Assembly: GCA_963931925.1 (NCBI GenBank)
Contig: OZ007569.1
Coordinates: 29,985,112 to 30,049,111, forward strand
DNA from: Onchidella celtica
Lineage: Eukaryota; Mollusca; Gastropoda; Systellommatophora; Onchidiidae
Reading direction: 5' to 3'
DNA length: 64,000 bases
Shown here: piece by piece, positions 9,076 through 20,312 of the stretch
How positions within the stretch are numbered: the stretch's first letter is position 1
Layout of the letters: every line of letters begins with the position of its first letter
Translations under genes and position numbers: made by a program
The notes under the pieces: model-generated
Told to the model about the DNA's origin: nothing
Seen by the model: only the letters and a program-made list of their open reading frames with translations
Databases searched by the model: none

Positions 9076-12000
9076 ACTCTGCCTCTTTCAGAAAGGCCAA
9101 GACGCGTTGTGGTCTTGGGAGGTACACAGAAAATACAAAAACAGTGGAGAGGCAGAAATATACAAATCCTATAGATCTGTCGTCGTGCGCATGTTATTTG
9201 TCAGCGCCAAAGCAACTTTTCCCTAGGAATTCTATCTGGATATTTGTGAATTCCACAGAAATGGACATACACGCTTCTGGTGTCTATCCCTGGATGCAGT
9301 TTAATTGGGAACTCAATTCTGTTGTTGCTATTTTAAGCTACTGCCCCCTGGCAACGTCTTTGTTAGCGAGGGCACATCGAGAATGGAGTTGGCTAAATAG
9401 AGTACGATGCCGAGATTACATAATCGAGAATGAGGAAACAGTTGCGAATTTCAAAATAGCATGAAGGTGTTAAAAAACACAAGCCCTGAGTATGAACGAT
9501 ACGATCTTTTAGTTGTTGTTTTTCATGTACTGAAAGCGGCAATATACTGAAAACATGGTTAATTCTCTAGGCCCCATTTATCATCAGTGATAATACAGAA
9601 ATGGCTGCAGTTCCCACAAGGGGAGAAAAGTTATTTTCAGTTATTTCTACGATATACACTAAATGATCATGGAAACCCCTTGATTATGTCCCTAAGAACA
9701 AATCCCCACAAAATCAGAATTTTCCCACAAGCAGAAATGGGTACGGCGACTAGAGGGTTAAAAATATACCCTGTTAAAGAGGAAACAAAATTCTAGGAAG
9801 GATATCAGAATAATGAATGAAATGGAAAAGATTCAAAGTTTCCTCCGTTTTCTCCAACGCAAAATACCTGTTTACTACACTTTAGATTATTACATGTATA
9901 AGGTTTAGCGTACTACAACTATTGGTTATTATCACATTCTTCCATCCACTACACGCCTTTATTTCCCAACTACGCTCGCACCAAAAGACTTGACAAATAC
10001 ATGGACATTCACAAAAGGTTTTTGTTTTTCATCCACAATGCAACTCCATAATTATATTAATGTTGGCATCTATCAATTGTTAAAATAATTGCTGCACTTG
10101 TAAGGATGTCATCTCTATTCAGAAATTGCTCTGTAGTTATAGATTTCCGTAAATTGTAAACATGTGGCCAGTTACAATTTTCAGCCTTGCTCCTCAAGCA
10201 GAATTCTTCTGTCTTTAAAAAAAGGACACTGATAATTTTTAAAAGATTATACAGAACTGGAAAAAGATGCAGGTTTGTAGAAGTCCTTGCAGTTATTATT
10301 TAAAATGAACGAAAACAACCCCAACATCCCTGAACTGCAAAATTCACACTCGGTGCACATTTTAGTATTTCTTTTTCCATTGCCCGGAACTAAAGAATTG
10401 TGCACAAACAACAAAAGCATAATATACAACACTGACAGTGACAGTTCAGCTGTGGCAATCTCAAGCGAGAAAGAACAGTAGAGGGACGTAAATCGTGACG
10501 TGGACCATCATGCAATGCTCACCAGGCATACTGGATAGGAATAGTTAAGCAATAGGGCATACAAAGATGTACATAATCTGGAGCGACATCAATCTTGTGC
10601 TCATGAATAAAAGAGATAACCCCATGAATGTCTACAGGGCCTTCAAATCTTCCAGTGGGATAAAGGTGTCTGCCCCGAGACAAAATAAACTAATTGGTCC
10701 GTGTCTTTCGGCTCAGCCTATTTTTAAAATAATAATAATAATTTTAAAAAACCCAACCATTTTCAAACTCAAGTTTCTCAAAAGCATTTCACAGGGCTAG
10801 GCTACTTTTTTACTCATGGGTACAATTTAAACCAACACATTTCAAGGCTTTGGGCAAAATCTGAACTATTGTTTAAACCTTTGGAGGTATAGTTTTCGAA
10901 TATGTATGAAGTTTGGTAGCCGTTCCAATAAGTATTTAAAAAAAATATTTTTTTTTAAATTCTGGTGTATACTTTTTTTTCCCTTTAAAATAGTGTCCAT
11001 CTAAGATACAGTCATGTATTTATACTCACAGTACAATGTTTTTCATGTCAATGTAAAACAACAACAACAATAACAACCTTAGATGAAGTTTCCTGAAGAT
11101 CTGTTGTGAAGGCCAGTAACGGATTTACATAACATAGCATTATAATTGCTCGAAAATTCTGATGACAGGTAACATCATCATATTACTACTAATAATAATG
11201 AATAACATTTATATGGCGCATCGTCCCGTAATACAAGCTTTGGGTGCTTCAGTCATTCTACCACTCACTTTGAATTCACCAATACAAAGGACATACCAAA
11301 AACATGGAACAACAGTCAGAAACAGATATGGTTGCTTTCTACCACTGGAAAAGGTGTGTTTTAAGATATGTTTCTTGAACATTTCAGTGGTTTGTAGGTT
11401 AAAAAATCGCTCTCAGGTTTTGAGGCACGGCATTTTACGTACATATCCTTACAGTTTTGCGATACCCGACCATATCGATATTTCTGATAACAATTTAGTC
11501 TCACACCAGACAAATACGTCCATATCCAAGGTGCCCGGAGCCCCCATATGCTCAGTCAGATTAATACAAAATATGCACGAGCGACTATTGACGATGCATG
11601 ATGTCTGGTGGGCAGTTCTGTACTGTCTGACATGCAGGTTTAGCTGGGCAAATGTCTTCCTACCACGTAAGTAAACACAGATTTATAGCCGGGCGATATT
11701 GAGGTTCACCGATATCAGTTTGAAAGTGCGCCATCTGGAAATATGCTGTTTGTTAGGGGAGCGTAGTCCAAATACAAAGCCAAATAGAGAAAATACTGAG
11801 GTGTGTTGACTGCTCGTCTAAACCGTAGTGTGTAAATACCACAGTCCCCTAGCGACTACCTCAGAGAAATACACAGGGTCCAACGGGCAACCGTCCTTGA
11901 GTGTTTGAGAATCTACCACTACTATCAAACACCGATATCCAGCCTCTCGTGTCTTTCCCCTAACCTCTCCTCTTGCCGTGACATAAATCGTTAGCAAAGT

Positions 12001-12309
12001 TTGTTCATGATTGCAGAATAGGTCTGCAGTTTTGACTACTGATTTAGGTACGGAAATATCTTTTTTCAGCAAAATAAGTTGTTGGATTATATAAATATCA
12101 CATAATAGGTTTAACGAAAGCATCAAAGACTTCATGCAAAATGACACTTTAAATTTTAGAATATTACGGTCTTATTAGGAACATTCAATCATCTTATGGC
12201 TGTATGCTCGTGCAAGAGGCAGTGTCAAAAGACACCAAACTGGCGGGTACAGACAGATTTTTTTTTTCTTGGAAAATTGGAGTTGGGAGTGGGGGAAAAT
12301 GTTGAAAAA
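9076..12309. other. Intron sequence without gene
   Basis: No conserved protein seen; the 170-codon frame at 11162-11674 has no recognisable family. AACATTTATATGGCGCATCG near 11205 resembles a dispersed motif also near 40150. Confidence 0.5.
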
Positions 12310-12900
12310 CACTGAATCCTCGCATCTTGAGATATGGCGGCTTACAAAATCTCGGAACTTGAAAGAGGACAGCTTACAATCTGGACAAAAATATACCCGG
12401 GACACAAAGAGCAGCTTGCAAAATAACACAATTCTACATAAAACACAAGTCCTCGTAACTTGAGATAAGACAACTTGCAACCACAAACAAATCTACATTA
12501 ACCATCATAGCAATAACATCATAACCTGACGTACGGCAGCTTGCTACCATAGAAAACTTCACATAAAAGATAAGTCCTCCTAACTTGAGATACAACAGTT
12601 TGCAACCACAGACAAATCTACCATAAACATCGTAACTTGAGATGCAATAGTTTGCAACCGTAGACAAATCTATCCTCAACATCGTAATTTGAGATGCAAC
12701 AGTTTGCAACCACAGACAAATCTACCGTAAACATCATAACTTGAGATGCAACGGTGTCTGCAACCATAGTCAGATCTACCCTAAACATCATAACTTGACC
12801 ATGCAACAGTTTGCAACCATAGACAAATCTACCCTAAGCATCGTAACTTGAAGCACCGCGACTTACAACCATGTAGACTATACCAAACACCAAAGCCTCG
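12310..12900. repeat. 52-bp degenerate minisatellite
   Basis: Units AACTTGAGATGCAACAGTTT plus GCAACCACAGACAAATCTACC; regular 52-bp spacing at 12582, 12634, 12686, 12738, then 12792 and 12845, more diverged to the left. Lies just past the donor of the eag linker exon. Confidence 0.85.
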
Positions 12901-12932
12901 TAGTTCGAGGCAGGGCATGCAGTGTAACTTAC

Positions 12933-13063
12933 GTCACCTACGTTTGCTAAGTGCGACGGCCTGCTGCTGTCAAACCTCGTACTCGGTTGATGGGAAGAAA
13001 ACTGGAGCAATGTAGAGCGGTTCCTGGTCACAGATCGGGCCAGTCTGGCGAACTTACTCAGAC
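12933..13063 (-). CDS. eag: EAG-type K+ channel, PAS-to-S1 linker exon
   Basis: Third recognised eag exon. It begins after a ctccag acceptor, giving G-LSKFARLARSV in the position of the vertebrate GWGKFARLTRAL segment, then a basic, Ser-rich linker, and ends ANVGD before gtaagt. 131 bases, leaving in phase 0. The linker between the PAS domain and S1 is a regulatory region in EAG channels; here it is weakly conserved and Ser/Arg-rich. A possible alternative donor (gtgacg, five bases inside the chosen end) would break phase with the next exon, so the gtaagt site was preferred. A small inverted-repeat element ends 34 bases upstream of this exon's acceptor, and a 52-bp minisatellite lies just past its donor. 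Confidence 0.88.
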
Positions 13064-13097
13064 CTGGAGAAAACAGTGGCGGTGAGTGACAGTGCGT

Positions 13098-13339
13098 CCC
13101 CTTAGAATGATATGGTTCTAATCCCTTTCATCAACTTTTGAGAAACTGTTGATTTGAAGTTTCATGTGCTCATAGCTTTTAGGGGATATGACTTTTTATT
13201 TTCGTAGAAATACTTACAAACTACACACAGAATCTGTTTGATACTTTGACATACAATGGAGAAGGCTTGTAGAAGTAGTGTGTAGTGTGTAACTCAGTTC
13301 ATCCAAAAAGTGGAGCTAGAACCTTGTCATTACAAGAGG
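13098..13339. mobile_element. Small inverted-repeat element M1, copy 2
   Basis: 242-bp relative of the 2.7-kb element, same orientation, with ends CCCCTTAGAATGA and (reverse complement) CCTCTTGTAATGACAAGG. Its near end lies 34 bases upstream of the acceptor of the eag linker exon. Non-coding. Confidence 0.7.
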
Positions 13340-13414
13340 ATGATTGGTCGTACTATCGTGGTAGTAGACTAATTGTAGTTTTAGCCATTGTTGATGATTT
13401 TGTAGTAATGACAG

Positions 13415-13525
13415 AAGTAGTGGCAGTGGTGGTGGTCGTAGTAATAATGATAGTAGTAATAGTGGTAACAGCAGCAGTGGTGGTAGTAATGGTGGTGGTA
13501 ATAGTAGTAGTAGAACTAGTAGCAG

Positions 13526-13567
<42 letters not shown>

Positions 13568-13765
13568 TAGTAGTAGTAGTAGTAGTAGTAGCAGTATAGT
13601 GGTGATAATAATCGTGTTAATTATGGTTGTAATTGACAATATAAAATATTGATAATGTTGATGATGACGACGACGTTGGTGATGATAATAATGGTGGTAA
13701 CGGTAATGGTGATGATGGTGATGACGATGATGATGATGAAGATGATGATAGTAACAGCTCTACTC
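13415..13765. repeat. (GTA)n and (GAT)n trinucleotide arrays
   Basis: (GTA)n/(GTG)n to 13600, then (GAT)n-like 13650-13755, between two eag exons. Confidence 0.95.
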
Positions 13766-13800
13766 CATTCTAACCAGTACATTACAAAAAAAGACCCTAC

Positions 13801-13929
13801 CTTTCCCAGCCTCATCATCGATTGGCTGTTTGAGAGCTGTGATATCTTTGAAGGTGCAAAGGAAGAGAACGACCTGATCTTTCTCGTTTTTGATTGGCGC
13901 AACGTGAAGCAGGAGCCACAGTGGTGTTC
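13801..13929 (-). CDS. eag: EAG-type K+ channel, PAS domain exon 2
   Basis: Second PAS exon of the eag channel. It follows an acceptor (ccaatag) and ends before a donor gtaggg. Joined to the previous exon it reads [20 protein letters not shown] and then [20 protein letters not shown], the conserved final beta strands of the KCNH PAS domain that contact the C-terminal cyclic-nucleotide-binding-homology domain. The last base G completes a Gly codon with exon 3. 129 bases, entering and leaving in phase 1. It lies inside a longer spurious reading frame that continues into the intron, and is flanked downstream by GAT/GTA trinucleotide repeats. Confidence 0.92.
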
Positions 13930-14109
13930 CTATTGGTGGAAAAATGGTTTACAGTGATTGGTTAACTGACTTACTAGTTGAGAAAGCTATTTAAGAGACA
14001 TTGAATGGATAAGGAAGAAAACAAGTTCTCCAGAATCTCTGTATTCTAAGACTCAAATGACAAAAAAATCCAGATTCATTTTTCATAAACTAAACTAAAT
14101 ATTTGACAG

Positions 14110-14110
14110 C

Positions 14111-14178
<68 letters not shown>

Positions 14179-14447
14179 CAGATGGATAAATGGATAGATG
14201 GATGGATGGATGGATGGATGGGTGGGTAGGTGGGTAGGTAGGTAGTAGATAGATAGATAGATGGATGGATGGATGGATGGATGGATGGATGGATGGATGG
14301 GGTGGATGGATGGATGGATGGATGGATGGATGGATGGATGGATGGATGGATGGATGGATGGATGGATGGATGGATGGATGGATAGATAGATATAGATAGA
14401 TAGATAGATAGATAAATGGATAGATAGATAGAGAGGTAGATAGATAA

Positions 14448-14499
<52 letters not shown>

Positions 14500-14597
14500 T
14501 GGAAGAGACAGAAAAAGAGATTTAGACAGAGACAAAGAGAGAGAGAGAGACACACGAAGAGTAAGAAAGAGAGAGAAAGAAAGAGACAGGAGAGAGG

Positions 14598-14645
<48 letters not shown>

Positions 14646-14660
14646 AAAGAAAAAGAGAGC
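14110..14660. repeat. Compound (GATA)(GGAT)(GATA)(GA) array
   Basis: Fills about 60% of the 891-bp intron between the two PAS exons. Long frames with Tyr-Leu-Ser or His-Pro-Ser repeats on the minus strand are artefacts of it. Confidence 0.97.
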
Positions 14661-14820
14661 TGAGAGAGAAAGAGGGAGAAGTATGTATAGAGAGAAACAG
14701 CGAAGTGAGCCAGAAAAAGAGCAAAGGGGCAGAAATGTCGAAGCAAAAGAAGAAAACGAAGGAGGAGAAGGAGGAAGTAAAAGGAATGATAAAGAACTGT
14801 AACACAACAGTGTAACTTAC

Positions 14821-15051
14821 GATTTTTCTTGTAGAGCAGTATCTCCACCTGCTCCTGCTGCAGCGTCTCGAAACATCCCTCCAGCTTCTTGACAGTGTCC
14901 TTGTCTGTCAGGTCCCCGTACATGAAGCTGCAGGTACTGGACTTTTGCATGACTTCCGCTCTGTTATACCCCGATAACTTACAGAAGCCGTCGTTCATGT
15001 AGACAATAGGGTAATCCACGATGCGGGCATTTGCCAGCAAAAAGCTGCTAT
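14821..15051 (-). CDS. eag: EAG-type K+ channel, PAS domain exon 1
   Basis: Exon of an ether-a-go-go (KCNH1/KCNH5 type) voltage-gated potassium channel, encoding the first part of the cytoplasmic N-terminal PAS domain. The frame reads [20 protein letters not shown], then [17 protein letters not shown] and continues to EILLYKKN, the EAG rather than ERG or ELK version of this block. It is bounded by an acceptor (tttacag, bases 15052 upward) and a donor gtaagt starting at 14820. The exon starts and ends in phase 1, and its last base C completes an Arg codon with the next exon. The preceding exon, expected to carry the start codon and the PAS-cap helix, was not found in the window, so the gene start is missing here. 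The downstream 891-bp intron is mostly microsatellite. Confidence 0.93.
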
Positions 15052-15210
15052 CTGTAAACGACAAAGAGTGAGGAAAAGGAGGGTTAACATTGAAAACACT
15101 GGGTAAATCGTCCTCTGAAGATCTCTCGTAATGGGGCCATGCATAAAGTACTTATGCTCGATTTAGTCGATATCTGACCCTTTCTCCCCCGATATACCGC
15201 TACCTTAGTT

Positions 15211-15760
15211 CTGGTTTGTTCTGTCTCCCTTCTCTGAAAAACTGGAGATCTTTTAGCATGTAGAAGAGGTATAACACATAGCGACTAGCTCTTATTTGTT
15301 CCACCTCCATTTTCTGAAAAACTGGAGATCTTTTACTATGTAGAAGAGGTATAACACATAGCGACTAGCTCTTATTTGTTCCACCTCCATTTTCTGAAAA
15401 ATTGGAGATCTTTTACTATGTAGAAGAGGTATAACACATAGCGACTAGCTCTTATTTGCTCCACCTCCATTTTCTGAAAAACTGGAGATCTTTTACTATG
15501 TAGAAGAGGTATAACACATAGCGACTAGCTCTTATTTGCTCCACCTCCATTTTCTGAAAAACTGGAGATCTTTTACTATGTAGAAGAGGTATAACACATA
15601 GCGACTAGCTCTTATTTGCTCCACCTCCATTTTCTGAAAAACTGGAGATCTTTTACTATGTAGAAGAGGTATAACACATCGCGACTAGCTCTTATTTGCT
15701 CCACCTCCATTTTCTGAAAAACTGGAGATCTTTTACTATGTAGAAGAGGTATAACAAATG
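15211..15760. repeat. 80-bp minisatellite, nearly seven copies
   Basis: Exact 80-bp period starting 15211, 15291, 15371, 15451, 15531, 15611, 15691; unit includes CTGAAAAACTGGAGATCTTT and GTATAACACATAGCGACTAG. A single inverted relative lies near 45315-45357. Confidence 0.95.
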
Positions 15761-15875
15761 CACTCGTTGCCCCTCTTTCAAAATGTATGGTGGCACTTGT
15801 CAAGCTGCTTCACATTTTTCAGATCCATTCCAACTCCTTATCAGTGATACTAAAGCCGCAACCGTTTAACGTCGA

Positions 15876-15996
<121 letters not shown>

Positions 15997-16573
15997 GTTG
16001 TCGATCCTTCTTTTCTGGACGTCTCTAAATCGGTCGTTTCTTTATTAATCCTTTCCCCCATCAAAACCACTATAGGCTACCGTAAAAGGAATCAGAATTC
16101 CAATGTAAAGAAAATCAGGAGCGGAAACACTTGTTTAACGGAGATTCTCTCCCTCTGAAGATCTGCAGTTTCACTCTATATTTTTCTGTTGTTTGACATG
16201 TCAAGCACATGCCTCTCTCTCACACTCTGTATAATTATGCGGGCTCCCGAGTGATGTAAGTGTGCGCGCGACTGTGTATGTGTGTGTCTGTATTATGTGT
16301 GTGTCTCCCCCCCCCCCTCTTTCGCTCGCTCTCTCTCTCTCTCAGTGAAAACAGCAACAAACTGTATTGTTATTAAAACTTTTAAAATACTTTCTCAAAT
16401 GTCAAGCTTCCACGTTTTTGAATCTTTTCTTTTCACTTTCTTTACTTAGCACTTTTATGTCCCAACTAGATCGTTGATCGCTTTTTATATTTTACTAAGC
16501 ACCTGAAGAAACGCAAAAGCATCCAACAATGCACTGGGCTTAAATACACATTTAATCTGACAACACTGTTCAA

Positions 16574-17176
16574 TACACAGTGTAATTCAGTCATTCTCAA
16601 CCTTTTCCAGGCAATCTCCCTCTTAGGCTACACAGTGTAATTCAGTCATTCTCAACCTTTTTCAGGCAATCTCCCTCTTAGGCTACACAGTGTAATTCAG
16701 TCATTCTCAACCTTTTTCAGGCAATCTCCCTCTTAGGCTACACAGTGTAATTCAGTCATTCTCAACCTTTTTCAGGCAATCTCCCTCTTAGGCTACACAG
16801 TGTAATTCAGTCATTCTCAACCTTTTTCAGGCAATCTCCGTCTTAGGCTACACAGTGTAATTCAGTCATTCTCAACCTTTTTCAGGCAATCTCCGTCTTA
16901 GGCTACACAGTGTAATTCAGTCATTCTCAACCTTTTTCAGGCAATCTCCCTCTTAGACCACAGTGTAATTCAGTCATTCTCAACCTTTTTCAGGCAATCT
17001 CCCTCTTAGGCTACACAGTGTAATTCAGTCATTCTCAACATTTTTCAGGCAATCTCCCTCTTAGGCTACACAGTGTAATTCAGTCATTCTCAACCTTTTT
17101 CAGGCAATCTCCCTCTTAGGCTACACAGTGTAATTCAGTCATTCTCAACCTTTTTCAGGCAATCTCCCTCTTAGGC
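16574..17176. repeat. 55-bp minisatellite, eleven copies
   Basis: Unit ACACAGTGTAATT + CAGTCATTCTCAACC + TTTTTCAGGCAATCTCCCTC + TTAGGCT. Copies differ by one or two bases; one is shortened at 16955. Each unit contains the hAT-like terminus of the element starting 17136. Confidence 0.95.
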
Positions 17177-17584
17177 TCCATATTTTATTTCATCATCACC
17201 CCCCCCCCCCGCCCCCTAAAGTCCTTACTCAAACTCAACACATACATTTTTCACAAGAAGATAGAATACATACAAATTACGATGTTACGTTTTTCAAAGC
17301 CTTATTAATGACAATAGACGTGCTGAGGATTCATTATAAAACAGAAATCATTCTTTATCATAAGCACTAAAAGAAATAGACCTTTTCTGTTCATAAAACT
17401 CATCTACGTCGTGCTGCTGAACAAGTCAATGGCTGCCCTCTATTTGCCCCCAAATCACCCTCCATTCATGTTTTCGCCCCTCCCCCCCCACATCGGCCCC
17501 TTTCATCGTTTTCGCCCCCGCGCCCCCCTTTTCTGCGTTTTCGCCCCCACTGGACATCAAAATCGCCCAGGCTGAGAACCACTG
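17136..17584. mobile_element. Putative hAT-like MITE
   Basis: Left end CAGTCATTCTCAACCTTTTT and right end, as reverse complement, CAGTGGTTCTCAGCCTGGGC; both fit the CAGTGGTTCTCAACC terminus seen in many hAT elements. The interior is C-rich with repeated TTTTCGCCCC blocks and no gene. No matching 8-bp duplication was found, because the left flank is part of the tandem array made from this end. Confidence 0.5.
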
Positions 17585-17945
17585 CAGCGCGGTGTGAGGT
17601 GCTTTCAGGTAACATTCACGTGACAGAAAAGTGAGTATTAAAAGCTTCTGTGGAATAATTATGGTGATTATCTTTTATGTTCTCATTCGGGACGCTTACA
17701 TAATTCAGACTTAATGTCTATGGTTTTGTTCCTTTAGAATGAATCGTTCTTTCCATCCGTAAACAACAAGGAAGCAAAGGTGATAAAAAACCACGGTTAA
17801 GACAAAAACTGGGGGCCCAGGAGAGGGTGGGGGTTACGAAAAATCCCACCAAACAAAAACAAATCAACTGAGTAACAGAAGAAATTCGCTGGCTCTATCG
17901 TGAATGAAACCGCACACATGCGAAGAAAGTAACTTTTCACAGAGG
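17585..17945. other. No feature recognised
   Basis: Mixed sequence without supported gene. Confidence 0.4.
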
Positions 17946-17978
17946 GAGACACACACACACAGAAAGAGAGATAGAGAG

Positions 17979-18025
<47 letters not shown>

Positions 18026-18055
18026 AAGAGAAAGAGAGAGAAAGAGAGAGAGAGG
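17946..18055. repeat. (CA)/(GA)n microsatellite
   Basis: GA-rich purine run. 18056-18740 holds (CAA)n, poly-G and poly-T tracts and no gene. Confidence 0.9.
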
Positions 18056-18749
18056 GCTATTTTACTTGAAATGCATTCCTTCTCTTTAATGCATTTATAT
18101 AGTTATATAGTTTGAAATTTTGAACTTCCCTCAATAAAAAACAACAACAACAACAACAACAACAAAGCAACACCAGATTGTCCCCTGGGGGGGGGGGGGG
18201 TAACAGAATGACAAGCGGCAGCTTTAGTCCCACCGTCTAATGTACTGTGTAAATCGTGATCTGAGATGTTACGTTTTCTGCCCTGCATCGTGTAAACTAC
18301 GCAACGCACTGCATTACATACACAATTACAATGTTTACGTGACGGTGTAGGAAGCTGTTCTACTGCTACTGATATTTGTCAGCAGCAGTCATCGATTCTG
18401 GAAGACAAAAACACTGGAGAAAGCACGGGCAAGTTCATATTTAATCCCGAGTTTAGAAGGAATTACAGTTCTCCATTTTTCCGGAAATAGCGACATTGCG
18501 CGGTGAGCCTTGCAGTTATTGAATGGGTCACAGAAAAGCCTCCTTGCGCATGTCATATTTCAGTGCTGCCAGATTTTTCTCAGAATGCTGTAAAATAAAA
18601 GCAAAAATTTTGTTCATTCGAAATTCCAAAAATGTGTTTGGATTTTTTTTTTTTTTTACATGGCCGCACAATTTGGCAAGTGCGAGTTGCCCATTCTGTA
18701 TAGTATTTTTTGAAAGACAGCATTTAATAATTTAAATATTTGTTCATTG

Positions 18750-18876
18750 TGTATGTGTGTGTGTGTGTGTGTGTGTCATTGTGTGTCTGAGAGATAGAGA
18801 AAGAGAGAAAGGGACAGGGAGTGAGAGAGACAAGGAGAGAGAGATTGGGGAGAGGAGAGATGAACGGAGAAATTAA

Positions 18877-18912
<36 letters not shown>

Positions 18913-19078
18913 GAGAGACGGGCAGACAAACAGACAGAAGTCTATCAGACAGACAGGCACAGAGGGTCACCACACTTAACTAGCTAAAGAGAGAGAGAGG
19001 AAGAGAGAGAAGGAGAGACATAGAGAAGGTGAGAGAGAGAATGGGGAGAGGAGAGAAGAGGAGAGAAAATAAGTAAGG

Positions 19079-19119
<41 letters not shown>

Positions 19120-19145
19120 AAAGAAAGAGAGAGAGAGAGAGAGAC
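18750..19145. repeat. (GT)n then GA-rich array with internal duplication
   Basis: AGAGAGAGTGAGAGAG and CAGACAGGCACAGAGGGTCA-like block at 18940 recurs in variant form at 19160 (ACAGATGGTCACCAC), so about 215 bp is duplicated. Confidence 0.85.
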
Positions 19146-19391
19146 AAGCAGTCAAACGGACAGACCGACAGATACAGATGGTCACCACTCTAGCTAAAAC
19201 TGTCTTAACTTTGAAAGGACACAAGGAAATTGGACCTGAATGAGCGAACAGCCCGATATCAGAACACGATATTTCACTCCTACAAACGTTTTTAATTTTC
19301 TTAGCGCACTCATGAACATTCAATGAGCTCTCGTGCTACATGATACACGTAACCTGCCCTTTACACACACAAAAAAATCCTCACCATATCA

Positions 19392-19440
19392 TTAAAAAAA
19401 AAAAAAAAAAAAAAAAAGTGTCCGGGGGGGGGGGGGGGGT
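19392..19440. repeat. Poly-A and poly-G homopolymers
   Basis: A23-type run followed by a G15-type run. Confidence 0.9.
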
Positions 19441-19814
19441 GGCATATGAAAATTATTGTATATTATATTCAAATGTATTGTTTAGTAAGCGGATCTGGAG
19501 TTTGGTCTCACTCCAAAAAAAAAATAAAAAAAATAATAACATTTTCTTGATGAATCAGACTTGCATAAAGTTGGTTAAAAAAAAAGCTCGGCAAGGCCAT
19601 GGGCAATGTTCTTGTTGCAGGGTTTTTACAACAAGACACATGCATTTATGGGGCCCTTTCTTACGTATTCCATGAGTTTTTTGTTGTGAGTACAACAGGG
19701 TTATACGGGTGGATGCAAGGGTAGGTGGGAGGATGGATCAATGCGAAAATATGGGTAGAGATACGCATGCCAAAAAAACCCCAAACAAACCAGAACGATA
19801 CGTATAGAGATCGA

Positions 19815-20312
<498 letters not shown>

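Noticed and set aside
8892-9464. 190-codon plus-strand frame
   Set aside because: Begins inside inverted repeats and has no recognisable domain or splice context.
11162-11674. 170-codon plus-strand frame
   Set aside because: No family resemblance; starts in an AT-rich trinucleotide stretch. Chance frame is likely.
14076-14807. Long minus-strand reading frames rich in Tyr-Leu-Ser-Ile or His-Pro-Ser
   Set aside because: Direct translations of GATA, GGAT and GA arrays; they overlap each other in different frames. The same holds for frames at 4163-4509, 19738-20401, 26409-27102, 49567-50139 and 56806-57520.
2493-15051. ERG (KCNH2) or ELK (KCNH3/4/8) identity for the channel
   Set aside because: The PAS block with [20 protein letters not shown] and the [12 protein letters not shown] segment before S1 match EAG, not ERG or ELK.
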